In this document: positions 44,558-53,851 of the stretch, piece after piece
Numbering within the stretch: position 1 is the stretch's first letter
How the letters are laid out: every line of letters begins with the position of its first letter
Assembly: GCA_019112865.1 (NCBI GenBank)
Contig: DXIN01000030.1
Coordinates: 1 to 64,000, forward strand
DNA from: Candidatus Helicobacter avicola
GTDB taxonomy: Bacteria > Campylobacterota > Campylobacteria > Campylobacterales > Helicobacteraceae
DNA: 64,000 nucleotides
Direction of reading: 5' to 3'
Translations under genes and position numbers: made by a program
The notes under the pieces: model-generated
Seen by the model: the letters and a program-made list of their open reading frames with translations, nothing else
The model's database searches: none
Told to the model about the DNA's origin: nothing

Positions 44558-45225
44558 GTGCAATTATAGAAGCAAAAAATCTGAATCTAGGCTACAAAGA
44601 TGATGAAAATGTCATCAAAAATGCAAGCTTTAGTGTGCGTGCCAAAGAATTTGTGTTTATCACCGGTGCTAGTGGGAGCGGCAAAAGCACGATTCTAAGC
44701 TCTCTTTATGGACATCTGCCTATAAAGGGTGGGAATCTTGAAGTGTTTGGGGTAAATATGCCTCGTGCTTCAAAATCTAAGATTCATTACTTGCGGCAGA
44801 ACATTGGTATCGTATTTCAAGACTACAAGCTGGTTAAAGAATGGAATATCGAAAAAAATGTAATGCTCCCTATGGTGATTAATGGTTACAAAAAAGAAAT
44901 TTGTAAAGAACAAGTGGAACGGCTTTTGGCACATATCAAGCTTTCACATAAAGCGAGCAAGTTCCCATTAGAGCTTAGTGGTGGAGAGCAACAACGCGTG
45001 GCTATGGCAAGAGCTTTGGCACACAATCCCGCAATCATCTTAGCCGATGAGCCTACGGGAAATCTTGATGACTATTCTAGTGAGCTTATATGGAATCTCC
45101 TAAAAGGCGTAAATGAACAGCTAGGGATTACTATCGTGGTGGTTACTCACCGCTTGCCAGAGAGTCTCAATATCAATTACAGACGCTTACATATCGAAGA
45201 AGGGGTTGTTTATGAGTTCAATTAA
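44554..45225 (+). CDS. ftsE: Cell division ABC ATPase FtsE
   Basis: 223-residue ABC ATPase: Walker [11 protein letters not shown]-loop VFQDYK, signature [15 protein letters not shown] and Walker [11 protein letters not shown]. It pairs with FtsX to control peptidoglycan hydrolysis at the septum. It overlaps trmB by 4 bases and ftsX by 14, showing tight coupling. Confidence 0.95.
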
Positions 45226-46021
45226 AAGACATTTGGCACTTATCATTCCTTTGCTTGCCTTATTATTTGGGATTGAGAGTATTATGCTTATCAATCGTTC
45301 TATTTCCACGCACGAGCAAAAACTCGCAAATAGTTATTCTATCATCATTGCTTCTAAGGAGGCTCTTGATCTCCAAAAAGTGCAGACTTTTGTGCGTGAA
45401 GCAGAGGAAATCAAATCCATAGCACCAGACTATATGATAAACGAGCTCAAAAAAGAGCTTAGCAAAGATGCCCTGCAATCACTCCAAAAAGAATTGCCAT
45501 TGTTTTATTCGCTAAGGCTTGCTGTATTTCCAGACAAAGAGCGTCTTGAGCAGATAAATTCCACACTTTTAAAGCTAAGTGGTGTAACAAAAGTAGAATC
45601 TTTTAGCAAATCGCATTCGCAGGTGTATAAACTTTTGCTCATTATTAAAGGCTCGGTGATAGTTTTTTCAATCCTTAGTGCGATACTAAGTTGTCTGCTT
45701 ATGGTTAAACAAATAGAAGTGTGGAAATTTGAACATAGCGAGCGAATGGAGATTATGAGCTTTTTGGGTGCGCCATCGTGGATGCGCAATAGCATACTTT
45801 TTAGGCTTGCCGTAGTTGATTCGGTGCTGGTGAGTGTTATGAGCTTGTGTGCGTTGCACTACTTCAAAGCCAGCGCATTAGCCTCTGATCTTGCCAATAC
45901 CTTAGAAGTGAGCACAGAGATTATAAAAGTGTGGAGCGATAGCATAATCTTACTTCTTTGTTCGCTTATCATTTCTCTTGTGTGTGTGTGCTTTGTAATC
46001 CTCAAGCAAAGAGATCTCTAA
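45212..46021 (+). CDS. ftsX: FtsX-like membrane protein
   Basis: 269 residues with four membrane helices: one N-terminal (about 9-29), a periplasmic stretch of about 120 residues, and three C-terminal helices, the FtsX layout. Sequence similarity is low but the position after ftsE and before the EnvC-like gene is convincing. ATG 45212 behind AAGGGG is preferred over the in-frame 45206. Confidence 0.88.
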   Translation: MSSIKRHLALIIPLLALLFGIESIMLINRSISTHEQKLANSYSIIIASKEALDLQKVQTFVREAEEIKSIAPDYMINELKKELSKDALQSLQKELPLFYSLRLAVFPDKERLEQINSTLLKLSGVTKVESFSKSHSQVYKLLLIIKGSVIVFSILSAILSCLLMVKQIEVWKFEHSERMEIMSFLGAPSWMRNSILFRLAVVDSVLVSVMSLCALHYFKASALASDLANTLEVSTEIIKVWSDSIILLLCSLIISLVCVCFVILKQRDL

Positions 46022-46026
46022 GTCTT

Positions 46027-47259
46027 ATGCACAAAATTCTTTGGTTTGTGGTGTTTGTGTCCGTTTGTGTGTGGGCAGATATTCAAAAAGACATCACGCT
46101 TAATTCCCAAAAAATTGCTCAAAACCAACAAGCCAAAGACCAAGTGAGCCAAAAACTCTCTGAAATAGGAAGTGCAATCAATGCCAAAAATCAAGAAATC
46201 ATCAAGCTAGATTCACAAATCGAAAGTCTCCAAAAAGACATCAACCAAAACAAAGATAAATACTATTCGCAAGAAAAATCCTTACAAGCAAACAAGAAGC
46301 GTCAAGAGGAGCTTTTAGAAAAACGCAATGCGCTTGAAGGGGAGATTGTAAGCTTGCTAAGTCAAAGTATGGCATTTTACGCGCTAAGTGGCGAGGTGGA
46401 TTCTGTAGAAGATGTGCTTTCACGAGAGATTTATACAATCCTTATAAACCTCACAAAAAAGCATATCAAATCCCTCAATCAAACGCGAGATACACTAACC
46501 AACGAAATGGCGAGTGTATCAAAAAATATCCTTGAGATTCAAAACTCTATACAGGAGCAGACAAAAAAACGCGATACACTCGAAGAAATCAAAGCAAAGC
46601 AGGAAAGAATCATCACCTCTATGCAAGCAGAGCTCAAAATCTACAACCAAAAACTCCAAGACATTAACACAGAGCGTAAGAATCTAGATTCTATCCTCAA
46701 CAACCTCAAAATCACCCAAGAGCAAAACCAAAAAAAGATTCAAGAAAAAATCCAAAAAGAGGAGCAAGCCCAAGCCAACAGCCCAAAGCCAAAGCGAACA
46801 ATCCAAGCAAGCAAGGACATCAAAATCGCTTCAAGTGCGTATAAAGACATATCCACAACTTCCTATCGCGGGAGCAAAACAATCCCACCTTTAAACCCAA
46901 ATACCTTTCGTATTGAGCAAAAATTTGGTCCGACTTTTGATCCTGTCTATAAAATGAAGTTTTTTTATGAAAACATCATACTCGTGCCAAAAAATCGCAA
47001 TGCCGATGTCAAAAATGTGCTTGATGGCAAAGTGGTGTTTGCCAAAGAAAATCCAGTAATCAAAAAGGTTATTATCATAGAACACAAAGATTCGCTTTAT
47101 ACCGTGTATGCGTATTTGGATAGAATCTCTGATACCATAAAGCCCGGTGTGTTTGTCAAAAAAGGCTATACAATAGGCAAAGTCAATGAAAAACTAAGCT
47201 TTGAGGTAACCCAAAAAGATAGGCACATCGACCCCTTACAGCTCATAAAAATTAATTAG
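46027..47259 (+). CDS. EnvC-like murein hydrolase activator with degenerate M23 domain
   Basis: 410 residues: signal peptide (MHKILWFVVFVSVCVWA), long coiled coils about 20-260, then a LytM/M23-like domain. Zinc-ligand positions are lost: YAYLD stands for YAHLD and LSFEV for LHFEI, and the first His motif is missing. This fits EnvC-type activators that bind FtsX and stimulate amidases rather than cut peptidoglycan. It starts 5 bases after ftsX. A frame from 45958 merely extends upstream. Confidence 0.85.
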   Translation: MHKILWFVVFVSVCVWADIQKDITLNSQKIAQNQQAKDQVSQKLSEIGSAINAKNQEIIKLDSQIESLQKDINQNKDKYYSQEKSLQANKKRQEELLEKRNALEGEIVSLLSQSMAFYALSGEVDSVEDVLSREIYTILINLTKKHIKSLNQTRDTLTNEMASVSKNILEIQNSIQEQTKKRDTLEEIKAKQERIITSMQAELKIYNQKLQDINTERKNLDSILNNLKITQEQNQKKIQEKIQKEEQAQANSPKPKRTIQASKDIKIASSAYKDISTTSYRGSKTIPPLNPNTFRIEQKFGPTFDPVYKMKFFYENIILVPKNRNADVKNVLDGKVVFAKENPVIKKVIIIEHKDSLYTVYAYLDRISDTIKPGVFVKKGYTIGKVNEKLSFEVTQKDRHIDPLQLIKIN

Positions 47260-47261
47260 TT

Positions 47262-47286
47262 TAAGAAAAATTTTTTTAGCCGATAT
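47262..47286 (+). promoter_or_regulatory. FliA (sigma-28) type promoter of flaG-fliD-fliS
   Basis: TAAG at 47262-47265, a 13-base spacer and GCCGATAT at 47279-47286, 39 bases upstream of the flaG ATG. The layout is the same as at flaA. Confidence 0.7.
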
Positions 47287-47324
47287 GTCCCTTGTATTTC
47301 TAAAGTTTCAAGGAGGAAACTACT

Positions 47325-47708
47325 ATGAATATGGCAGTAAATGACATTAAGGTAGCACAAAATCGGCTTGTAGATATGGTAAAAGCTATGCCAAACAAGC
47401 AAGACACCCAAAAGAGTGGGAATGTGCAAGATCTTATCCAGGATTCTATCAAACAAGAGCAAGTCAAGAAAAACAAAGAACATCTCAAAGAGGAGCTTGT
47501 GGAATTAAGCAAGAAGCTTAACGATGAGATGAAACGGGTAGGCACAAGTATAAATTTTGCTTACAACGATGATATACCCGGCTTGACGGTTACGGTAAAG
47601 GAATATGGTGGTGATAAGATCATACGCGAGATTCCTAGCAAAGAAGCCATTGAGCTTATGAAACGTATGCGTGAAGTTGTAGGTATTATCTTTAACCAAC
47701 AAGGCTAA
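47325..47708 (+). CDS. flaG: Flagellar protein FlaG
   Basis: 127 residues with a charged, helical middle and the FlaG C-terminal region LNFAYNDDIPGLTV-like (INFAYNDDIPGLTVTVKEYG, then REIPSKEAIELMKRM). It influences filament length. A strong AGGAGG SD precedes the ATG. First gene of a likely FliA-dependent operon with fliD, 3 bases upstream of it. Confidence 0.92.
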   Translation: MNMAVNDIKVAQNRLVDMVKAMPNKQDTQKSGNVQDLIQDSIKQEQVKKNKEHLKEELVELSKKLNDEMKRVGTSINFAYNDDIPGLTVTVKEYGGDKIIREIPSKEAIELMKRMREVVGIIFNQQG

Positions 47709-47711
47709 GTA

Positions 47712-49763
47712 ATGGCTTTAGGCAAACTAAGCTCGCTAGGTATCGGTAGCAATGTCCTAAATTATGACACTATCGAGAAGTTACGCAAAGCCGATGAGGG
47801 GACACAAGTCGCGCCCATAGATAAAAAAATCGAGCAAAATGTAGAGAAGCAAACACAGCTCGTAGATCTTATGAGCGGTGTGCGCGAGATGAAATCCCAC
47901 ACAAGCAAGCTTGGGGATTATTCTACCTATTTGGGACGCTCTCACAATATCATAGGCGATGCTATCAAAGCTACCATAGGCGATGGTGTGCCAATCCAAG
48001 ACATCAAGCTCGATATAGATTCGCTAGCACAAAGTGATATTAACGAAGTGGGGACGAAGTTTGCAGAGCGAGATTCTGTCTTTAGTCAAAAAGATGCGAC
48101 ACTACGTTTTTTTACGAAGGGTAAATTTTATGAGCTTGACATAAAAGCTGGTATGACACTTGAAGAAGTCGCACAGCTCATTACAGATAAAACAGATAGT
48201 GCGGTGCTTGGCACGATTATGAAAACCGGTGGAGCCAACCCCTATCAGCTGATGATTAACTCCAAGGAGACGGGCGAAAACAACCGGATTTATTTCGGAG
48301 AAACCCTTAGCGGTAATACGCTCAAATCTGGAAATCTTGACCTCAAAAATGACGATTTTACCCTCACACTCACGGACAAAAAAGGTGGGAGCAAGACGCT
48401 TAATATCGAGCTACAAACTTCCACAGAATCTAAGTCTAATGATAATGCTCAAGCTCTCAAAGAAGCGATTATCAACGCAATCTCTGCAGATTCTGACCTC
48501 CAGGAATTGCTTGATAATGGAGATATTAATGTCGGGATTGGGGAGAGTGGCGATAATCTCGTCATCAATGACAAAAGAGGCTATAGTGTGCAAGTGGGCG
48601 GTGGCAAGAGCGCCCAAATGGGTTTTAGAATCACAAATAGCACAGACAATCGTGAATCTAAGGATCTTATCACAACCCAAAAAGTCCAAGCTGGCAAAAT
48701 AGAAGGCACGATTACCATAGGCACGGTGCCCCTAGATCTCGCTACACTCACACACAAAAACAACTCCTCATACCAAAATGCCAAAGTCATTGCCGAGGCG
48801 ATTGACAATATTGCAGGGTTGCATTCTCACGCGACAGATGATGGCAAAATCGTGATAAATTCCGACACCGGCGAGGTAGCCATCAGCGCCAACAACGACC
48901 CAAAAAGCAAAAAAGCACTAGAAAGCCTAGGCAATCTCAAGCAAGGTGTTGCGATGGACTATGTCCGCACCCAAAATGAGCTTTTTAAAATCAAAAATAT
49001 CCAACAAGCTCAAGATGCGAGCTTTAGCTACAATGGCATACGAATGCATCGCTCCACAAATACGATTGATGATGTAGCCACTGGGATTAGTATTGATTTG
49101 CTTTCTACCACAGAGCCGGGCAAACCTGCTATCATCAACATCACAAACGATAGTGAATCTATCATAGAGAGCGTTACGAAGTTTGTGGAGAGCTACAATC
49201 AACTAAGTATGAAAGTCGATGAACTCACGCGATATGACGAAGATACGCGTATTGCCGGGGTATTTAATGGCGAAAGCAATGTGCGTATGATACGTCCTGC
49301 ACTCAATAAGATTCTTACCTTTAATATGGGTGGAGGTATTGATAAGTATTCGCTTGTCAAATACGGCATTAGCGTGAATGAAAAAGGTGTGATGAGCTTG
49401 GACACAAGTAAGTTGCGCACAGAAGTCAATAACGATCCAGAAGGCACGCGAGACTTTTTCCATGGCAAAATGAGCACGCAAGATTTTCGTGAGGTGCAAA
49501 TTGATGGCGTTTTTAAAATGCTCGATAAAGAATTGGCAAATTTTGTCGATGGTAGTAATTCAAGATTGAAATTGCTTGAGGAGAGTCTCACAAGAGAAGA
49601 TAAGAGACTAAAAGAAGACAGGAAGCGAGCTATCTCAATGCTTGATACGCGCTATGATTTAATGGCGCAGAGATTTGCTGCCTATGATAGCCAAATCTCA
49701 AAGACTAACAATGCTTTTAATAGCGTGCAGATGATGATAGATCAATCTGTCGCTAAGAAATAA
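47712..49763 (+). CDS. fliD: Flagellar filament cap protein FliD
   Basis: 683-residue hook-associated protein 2 that caps the filament and guides flagellin folding. The FliD N-terminal region (LSSLGIGSNVLNYDTIEKLRKAD) and C-terminal coiled region (DKELANFVDGSNSRLKLLEESLTREDKRLKED) match the family; the middle is variable. It is followed by fliS after 9 bases with an AAGGGGG SD. Confidence 0.96.
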   Translation: MALGKLSSLGIGSNVLNYDTIEKLRKADEGTQVAPIDKKIEQNVEKQTQLVDLMSGVREMKSHTSKLGDYSTYLGRSHNIIGDAIKATIGDGVPIQDIKLDIDSLAQSDINEVGTKFAERDSVFSQKDATLRFFTKGKFYELDIKAGMTLEEVAQLITDKTDSAVLGTIMKTGGANPYQLMINSKETGENNRIYFGETLSGNTLKSGNLDLKNDDFTLTLTDKKGGSKTLNIELQTSTESKSNDNAQALKEAIINAISADSDLQELLDNGDINVGIGESGDNLVINDKRGYSVQVGGGKSAQMGFRITNSTDNRESKDLITTQKVQAGKIEGTITIGTVPLDLATLTHKNNSSYQNAKVIAEAIDNIAGLHSHATDDGKIVINSDTGEVAISANNDPKSKKALESLGNLKQGVAMDYVRTQNELFKIKNIQQAQDASFSYNGIRMHRSTNTIDDVATGISIDLLSTTEPGKPAIINITNDSESIIESVTKFVESYNQLSMKVDELTRYDEDTRIAGVFNGESNVRMIRPALNKILTFNMGGGIDKYSLVKYGISVNEKGVMSLDTSKLRTEVNNDPEGTRDFFHGKMSTQDFREVQIDGVFKMLDKELANFVDGSNSRLKLLEESLTREDKRLKEDRKRAISMLDTRYDLMAQRFAAYDSQISKTNNAFNSVQMMIDQSVAKK

Positions 49764-49772
49764 GGGGGATAT

Positions 49773-50159
49773 ATGAGAAGCACAAACGCCTACAATCTGT
49801 ATCAACAAAATTCTGTGATGGTAGAATCTCCAGTAAAGCTTGTGGAGATGTTGTATGAGGGTATTTTACGCTTTTGTGCGCAGACCAAACGTTATATGGA
49901 GGCTCAAGATATAGAGAAAAAAATCTATTATATCAACCGCACCACAGATATTTTCACAGAATTGCTCAATACACTTGATTACGAAAAGGGTGGCGATGTC
50001 GCGGTATATCTCACCGGGCTTTATACGCACCAAATCAAGCTCCTGACCCAAGCAAATGTTACCAACGACACTGCAAAGGTTGATATTGTGATGAATGTGG
50101 CTAGAGGATTGCTCGAGGCGTGGCGCGAAGTCAATGCCGATGAACTAATGCGTCAATGA
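49773..50159 (+). CDS. fliS: Flagellin chaperone FliS
   Basis: 128 residues, helical. NAYNLYQQNSVMVESPVKLVEMLYEGILRF at the N-terminus is the classic FliS start (Y..N.......P..LI..LYDG). It binds the flagellin C-terminus before export. It overlaps the next small gene by 4 bases. Confidence 0.95.
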   Translation: MRSTNAYNLYQQNSVMVESPVKLVEMLYEGILRFCAQTKRYMEAQDIEKKIYYINRTTDIFTELLNTLDYEKGGDVAVYLTGLYTHQIKLLTQANVTNDTAKVDIVMNVARGLLEAWREVNADELMRQ

Positions 50160-50398
50160 GCCTGAATACACAGCAGTGGCTAGATGCACTCAAGGTTGCT
50201 ATTCTTAGCCAAGATGACCAGAGGGCTTTTCTCCTCACACAAGATCTTCCATTGGATCTTGCCCAAAGCCCATTAGAATCTAAGCTCCAAGCCAAGGAGC
50301 TTATCTCTCAAACACTCAAGCTTCTTACCTACAAAAAGCAACTTGCTAAAACATCAATGGAGCAAATCAAAGCCGCCAAAGCATTTTTAGAGACTTAA
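50156..50398 (+). CDS. Small helical protein in FliT position
   Basis: 80 residues, mostly helical and Leu/Lys/Gln-rich, with no clear family motif. It overlaps fliS by 4 bases, a place where FliT-type chaperones for FliD are often found. Function is a guess from position. It converges on the chemoreceptor gene. Confidence 0.65.
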   Translation: MSLNTQQWLDALKVAILSQDDQRAFLLTQDLPLDLAQSPLESKLQAKELISQTLKLLTYKKQLAKTSMEQIKAAKAFLET

Positions 50399-50443
50399 CA
50401 AACATATCCATTATCCGTCATTTTCTAGCAGACTACACCAATT

Positions 50444-52033
50444 TTAGCATTTAAACGAATCTAGCTGCTCATTGAGTGTGTTTGCTTTAGAGGCGATGTC
50501 TTTAGAGATTGTATTTATCGTATGCACACTTTGGCTATTTTGGCTGATAAAAGTATCAAGTTGCTTGAGATTCTCTAAAATCTCGCTAATAGCCTTAAAG
50601 AGTTCATTTGCCTTTTGCAGTGAGTGTGAGGAGGCATCAAGTGCGCTTTGGAGTGATTGCATACTTTGCTCCAAAAACTCCGCACTTTTTGTCGATGAAT
50701 CCGCCACCTGCGAGATATTCTCCACATTTTGCCCCATAGCTGCGTTTGCATCATGAGAGGATTGGATAATCACATTGATAACCGCATTGATTTCGCTCAA
50801 GCTTTTTTGTGTGCGCTCAGCCAACTTCCTTACTTCATCAGCGACTACAGCAAACCCTCGCCCTGCTTCCCCAGCGCGTGCAGCTTCTATATTGGCATTG
50901 AGTGCGAGGAGTGCGGTTTGGTCAGCGATTTCATCAATAATCACAAGCACATCTTTGATGCGCTCACTTTCTTTAGCATCAGCTTCAAGTCGTCCTGCGA
51001 TTTCGTGTTCTGTGCTTACATTTTGCTGGAGGGATTGCACCATTTGGGCTAACACTTCCTTAGTGTTTGTGAGCTGCTTGAAAGATTCACGCACATCATC
51101 AGCACTCCTTTGTGCTAATGCGATAGAATCTTGGAGCACCACTTCAATCTCCTCACGCATACTAGCACTTTTATGCACCACCTCCACACTTTGGGCTATG
51201 CGTGAATCTATCTCTTTTGAAGAATCCGAAAGATTGCGTGCTTGAGTGATGTTTTGGTGTGAAGTGTGCTTGGCATTACTAATCGTATCGCTAATTTTTT
51301 GGATAAAAGCGTTGATATATGCGCTAGCTTTGGCTATCTCATCTTGATTTTTGACTGGCAGGCGCTTGGTCAGGTCGCCATCGCCTTGCGAAAGATCTTT
51401 GGCAACATTTGTAAGGTTTTCAATAGGTGCAAACACGAGATGTTTAAAGACAAAAAACAGCACTACCAACATCACGAGGGCTACTCCTAGAATCCACAGC
51501 ACAACTTCAAACAAAATGGTGTCTGAATAAGTCAGCATTTCTTTATTAGAAATCGTGATTTTTGCCACGCCTAGTGCGTCTCCTATTTGTGAGGTCGCGT
51601 GGCACATTAGACAACTTTCTTGGGCTATGAGGGGCTTGAGCATTACATAGCCATTGTCATTATTGCTCTGATAGGATTTGAGTAATTGTGTCTTATCCGC
51701 AAAAATCTTTTCAATCTCCGCATCATCGCTTGGAGATTTGTTTAATCCCATAAGCTCAATGACATCTTTGGAGGGGAATATCTCGAGATTCACTACACCG
51801 GGCGTGTGTTGCGCACCATTGATAAAGCCATTAATCACTTCAGGATCGCCGGAGTTCATAGCGACCTTTAATCCCTCAAAGAGCATAGCATTGAGTTTAT
51901 TGAGTTCGCTCGTTATGTTGTTTTTGGCTAGGATTCCAAAACCATTGTGGAGGTTATGCAATACTACACCAAGCAGGATTGCGATAAATACCAAAAGAAT
52001 CAAAGTGATTTTTGAGCGAATTGTGCGTAACAT
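50444..52033 (-). CDS. Methyl-accepting chemotaxis protein with CxxCH heme motif
   Basis: 529 residues: membrane helix about 9-27, periplasmic domain about 28-180 with CLMCH at 141-145, a second helix about 178-200, HAMP about 200-255, and the MCP signalling domain with the hairpin tip ([41 protein letters not shown] in parts). The CxxCH motif predicts covalent c-type heme in the sensor (Tll0287/DUF3365-like), so redox or gas sensing is likely. Divergent from gatB across 210 bases. Confidence 0.9.
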   Translation of the reverse strand: MLRTIRSKITLILLVFIAILLGVVLHNLHNGFGILAKNNITSELNKLNAMLFEGLKVAMNSGDPEVINGFINGAQHTPGVVNLEIFPSKDVIELMGLNKSPSDDAEIEKIFADKTQLLKSYQSNNDNGYVMLKPLIAQESCLMCHATSQIGDALGVAKITISNKEMLTYSDTILFEVVLWILGVALVMLVVLFFVFKHLVFAPIENLTNVAKDLSQGDGDLTKRLPVKNQDEIAKASAYINAFIQKISDTISNAKHTSHQNITQARNLSDSSKEIDSRIAQSVEVVHKSASMREEIEVVLQDSIALAQRSADDVRESFKQLTNTKEVLAQMVQSLQQNVSTEHEIAGRLEADAKESERIKDVLVIIDEIADQTALLALNANIEAARAGEAGRGFAVVADEVRKLAERTQKSLSEINAVINVIIQSSHDANAAMGQNVENISQVADSSTKSAEFLEQSMQSLQSALDASSHSLQKANELFKAISEILENLKQLDTFISQNSQSVHTINTISKDIASKANTLNEQLDSFKC

Positions 52034-52208
52034 TGCTTGCCTCCTTCGCTAGAGTTTAAGCACAAATTTCTGTTTTGTTTGACTTTATATTTCTTTAAGC
52101 TTATACTAAAATAAAAAAGCTTAATTTGTCAAGCTAATCCCACTATAATGTGTGCAAGCCAGCAAAAAGCTTACAGATTTTCGCAGAGTTTTTTTAGCTT
52201 AGATTCGT

Positions 52209-52214
52209 TATACT
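52209..52214 (+). promoter_or_regulatory. Candidate -10 of gatB
   Basis: TATACT 30 bases upstream of the gatB ATG with no clear -35. Another plus-strand TATAAT lies at 52144-52149 in the same 210-base divergent gap. On the minus strand a TTGACA (forward TGTCAA near 52125) could serve the chemoreceptor gene. Confidence 0.4.
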
Positions 52215-52243
52215 AAGGCACAAAATACCACAAAGGAAGTCAT

Positions 52244-53671
52244 ATGAGTGCTTTTGAGACGATTATCGGACTAGAAGTGCATGTCCAGCTAAATACCAAA
52301 ACCAAAATCTTTTGCTCCTGTGCCACGAGCTTTGGCGCAGAGCCTAATACCAATGTCTGCCCCACCTGTTTAGGACTGCCCGGTGCGCTTCCGGTGCTAA
52401 ATCGCGAAGTGGTCAAAAAGGCGATTTCCTTTGGCACTGCCATTAACGCACAGATTAACCAAAACTCTATCTTTGCGCGCAAAAACTACTTCTACCCAGA
52501 CTTGCCTAAAGCCTATCAGATAAGCCAATTTGAGATTCCAATCGTGGGACGCGGGAATATCGAGATCGAAGTGGGTGGCGAGAAAAAGATAATCGGCGTT
52601 ACGCGTGCGCATATGGAGGAGGACGCGGGCAAAAATATCCATGAGAGTGATTACTCTAAAGTCGATTTAAACCGCGCTTGCACGCCGCTACTAGAGATTG
52701 TCAGCGAGCCAGATATGCGTAGCAGCGATGAGGCGATTGCTTATCTTAAAAAACTGCATTCTATCGTGCGGTTTTTGGACATCAGCGATGCCAATATGCA
52801 GGAGGGGAGCTTCCGCTGTGATGCGAATGTCTCAATCCGCCCTAGCGGAGATTCTAAACTCTACACACGCGTGGAGATTAAGAATCTAAACTCTTTTAAA
52901 TTTATCCAAAAAGCTATCGAATACGAAGTAGAGCGGCAAATCGAGGCGTGGGAAGATGGCAAGTATGAATCCGAAGTGGTGCAGGAGACACGGCTATTTG
53001 ATACCGCTAAGGGTGTAACGCGATCTATGCGGGGTAAGGAAGAGGCGGCGGACTATCGGTATTTCCCCGACCCGGATTTACTGCCGGTGTATATTGATGA
53101 GGCATTAATGAGTGAGGGGCGACAAATCCCTGAAATGCCCGATGAGAAGCGTGAGCGATATGTGCGGGAGTTTGGGATAAAGCCAAGCGATGCGGGTGTG
53201 CTCACAAGCGAGCTAGAAATGGCGCGGTATTTTGAATCTATGCTAGATTCTGGCGCGAGTGCGAAGGGTGCGGTTACTTGGCTTACCACCGAGCTTTTGG
53301 GGCGATTAAAGGGCGAGAATACACTGCAGAGTTGCGGGGTAGATTCTATCACATTAGCGACTTTGGTCAAACGCATCGATGAGGGCAAAATCAGCGGCAA
53401 AAGTGCTAAAGAAATCCTTGATGTGCTAGTGGAGCAAAGGGGTGGCGATGTGGATAGGCTGATAGATTCTATGGGATTGGCGCAAGTCAATGACGATGGG
53501 GCGATTTTGAGCGCGATAGAATCTGTGCTGGCTGCCAATGCCGATAAGGTAGCCGAGTATAAAAGTGGCAAAGATAAGCTCTTTGGGTTTTTCGTCGGGC
53601 AGGTGATGAAAGCTAGCAAGGGCGCGAACCCCGCACGCGTGAATGAGCTACTCAAAGAAAAACTGCAATAG
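52244..53671 (+). CDS. gatB: Aspartyl/glutamyl-tRNA amidotransferase subunit B
   Basis: 475-residue subunit of GatCAB, which amidates misacylated Glu-tRNA-Gln and Asp-tRNA-Asn. It shows [50 protein letters not shown], and the C-terminal YqeY/GatB tail ending [12 protein letters not shown]-like ([15 protein letters not shown]). The 246-residue antisense frame over its 3' half is a shadow. Confidence 0.97.
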   Translation: MSAFETIIGLEVHVQLNTKTKIFCSCATSFGAEPNTNVCPTCLGLPGALPVLNREVVKKAISFGTAINAQINQNSIFARKNYFYPDLPKAYQISQFEIPIVGRGNIEIEVGGEKKIIGVTRAHMEEDAGKNIHESDYSKVDLNRACTPLLEIVSEPDMRSSDEAIAYLKKLHSIVRFLDISDANMQEGSFRCDANVSIRPSGDSKLYTRVEIKNLNSFKFIQKAIEYEVERQIEAWEDGKYESEVVQETRLFDTAKGVTRSMRGKEEAADYRYFPDPDLLPVYIDEALMSEGRQIPEMPDEKRERYVREFGIKPSDAGVLTSELEMARYFESMLDSGASAKGAVTWLTTELLGRLKGENTLQSCGVDSITLATLVKRIDEGKISGKSAKEILDVLVEQRGGDVDRLIDSMGLAQVNDDGAILSAIESVLAANADKVAEYKSGKDKLFGFFVGQVMKASKGANPARVNELLKEKLQ

Positions 53672-53689
53672 CGCAAGTAAGGAAGCGGT

Positions 53690-53851
53690 GTGAATCTAAA
53701 AAGTGTGGTGTATGGGATTTTAGTGCTTGTGGCTTTTGTGGGCTGTGCATTGGGTGTGAGATGTCTTAAAACCACTAGTCGCGCACTCCCCAATCCCGAC
53801 TACAATCCGATGAAGTGTCCTAAGATTCTAAAAAGACTTAAGGATTTCTGA
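53690..53851 (+). CDS. Small lipoprotein-like protein
   Basis: 53 residues from GTG 53690 with SD AAGGAAG just upstream: VNLKSVVYGILVLVAFVGCA begins a hydrophobic signal with a lipobox-like FVGC (Cys about 19), followed by a short basic tail ending KRLKDF. The TGA stop overlaps the ATG of lnt (TGATG), so translation is coupled to the enzyme that acylates lipoproteins. It matches no family that I know. It could also be a single-pass membrane peptide. Confidence 0.6.
   Translation: MNLKSVVYGILVLVAFVGCALGVRCLKTTSRALPNPDYNPMKCPKILKRLKDF

Noticed and set aside
53053-53793. 246-residue minus-strand frame containing PYTTLFRF, reminiscent of a translated sequencing adapter
   Set aside because: It is antisense to gatB, and the DNA at that point does not match adapter sequence; it belongs to the small lipoprotein-like gene on the plus strand.
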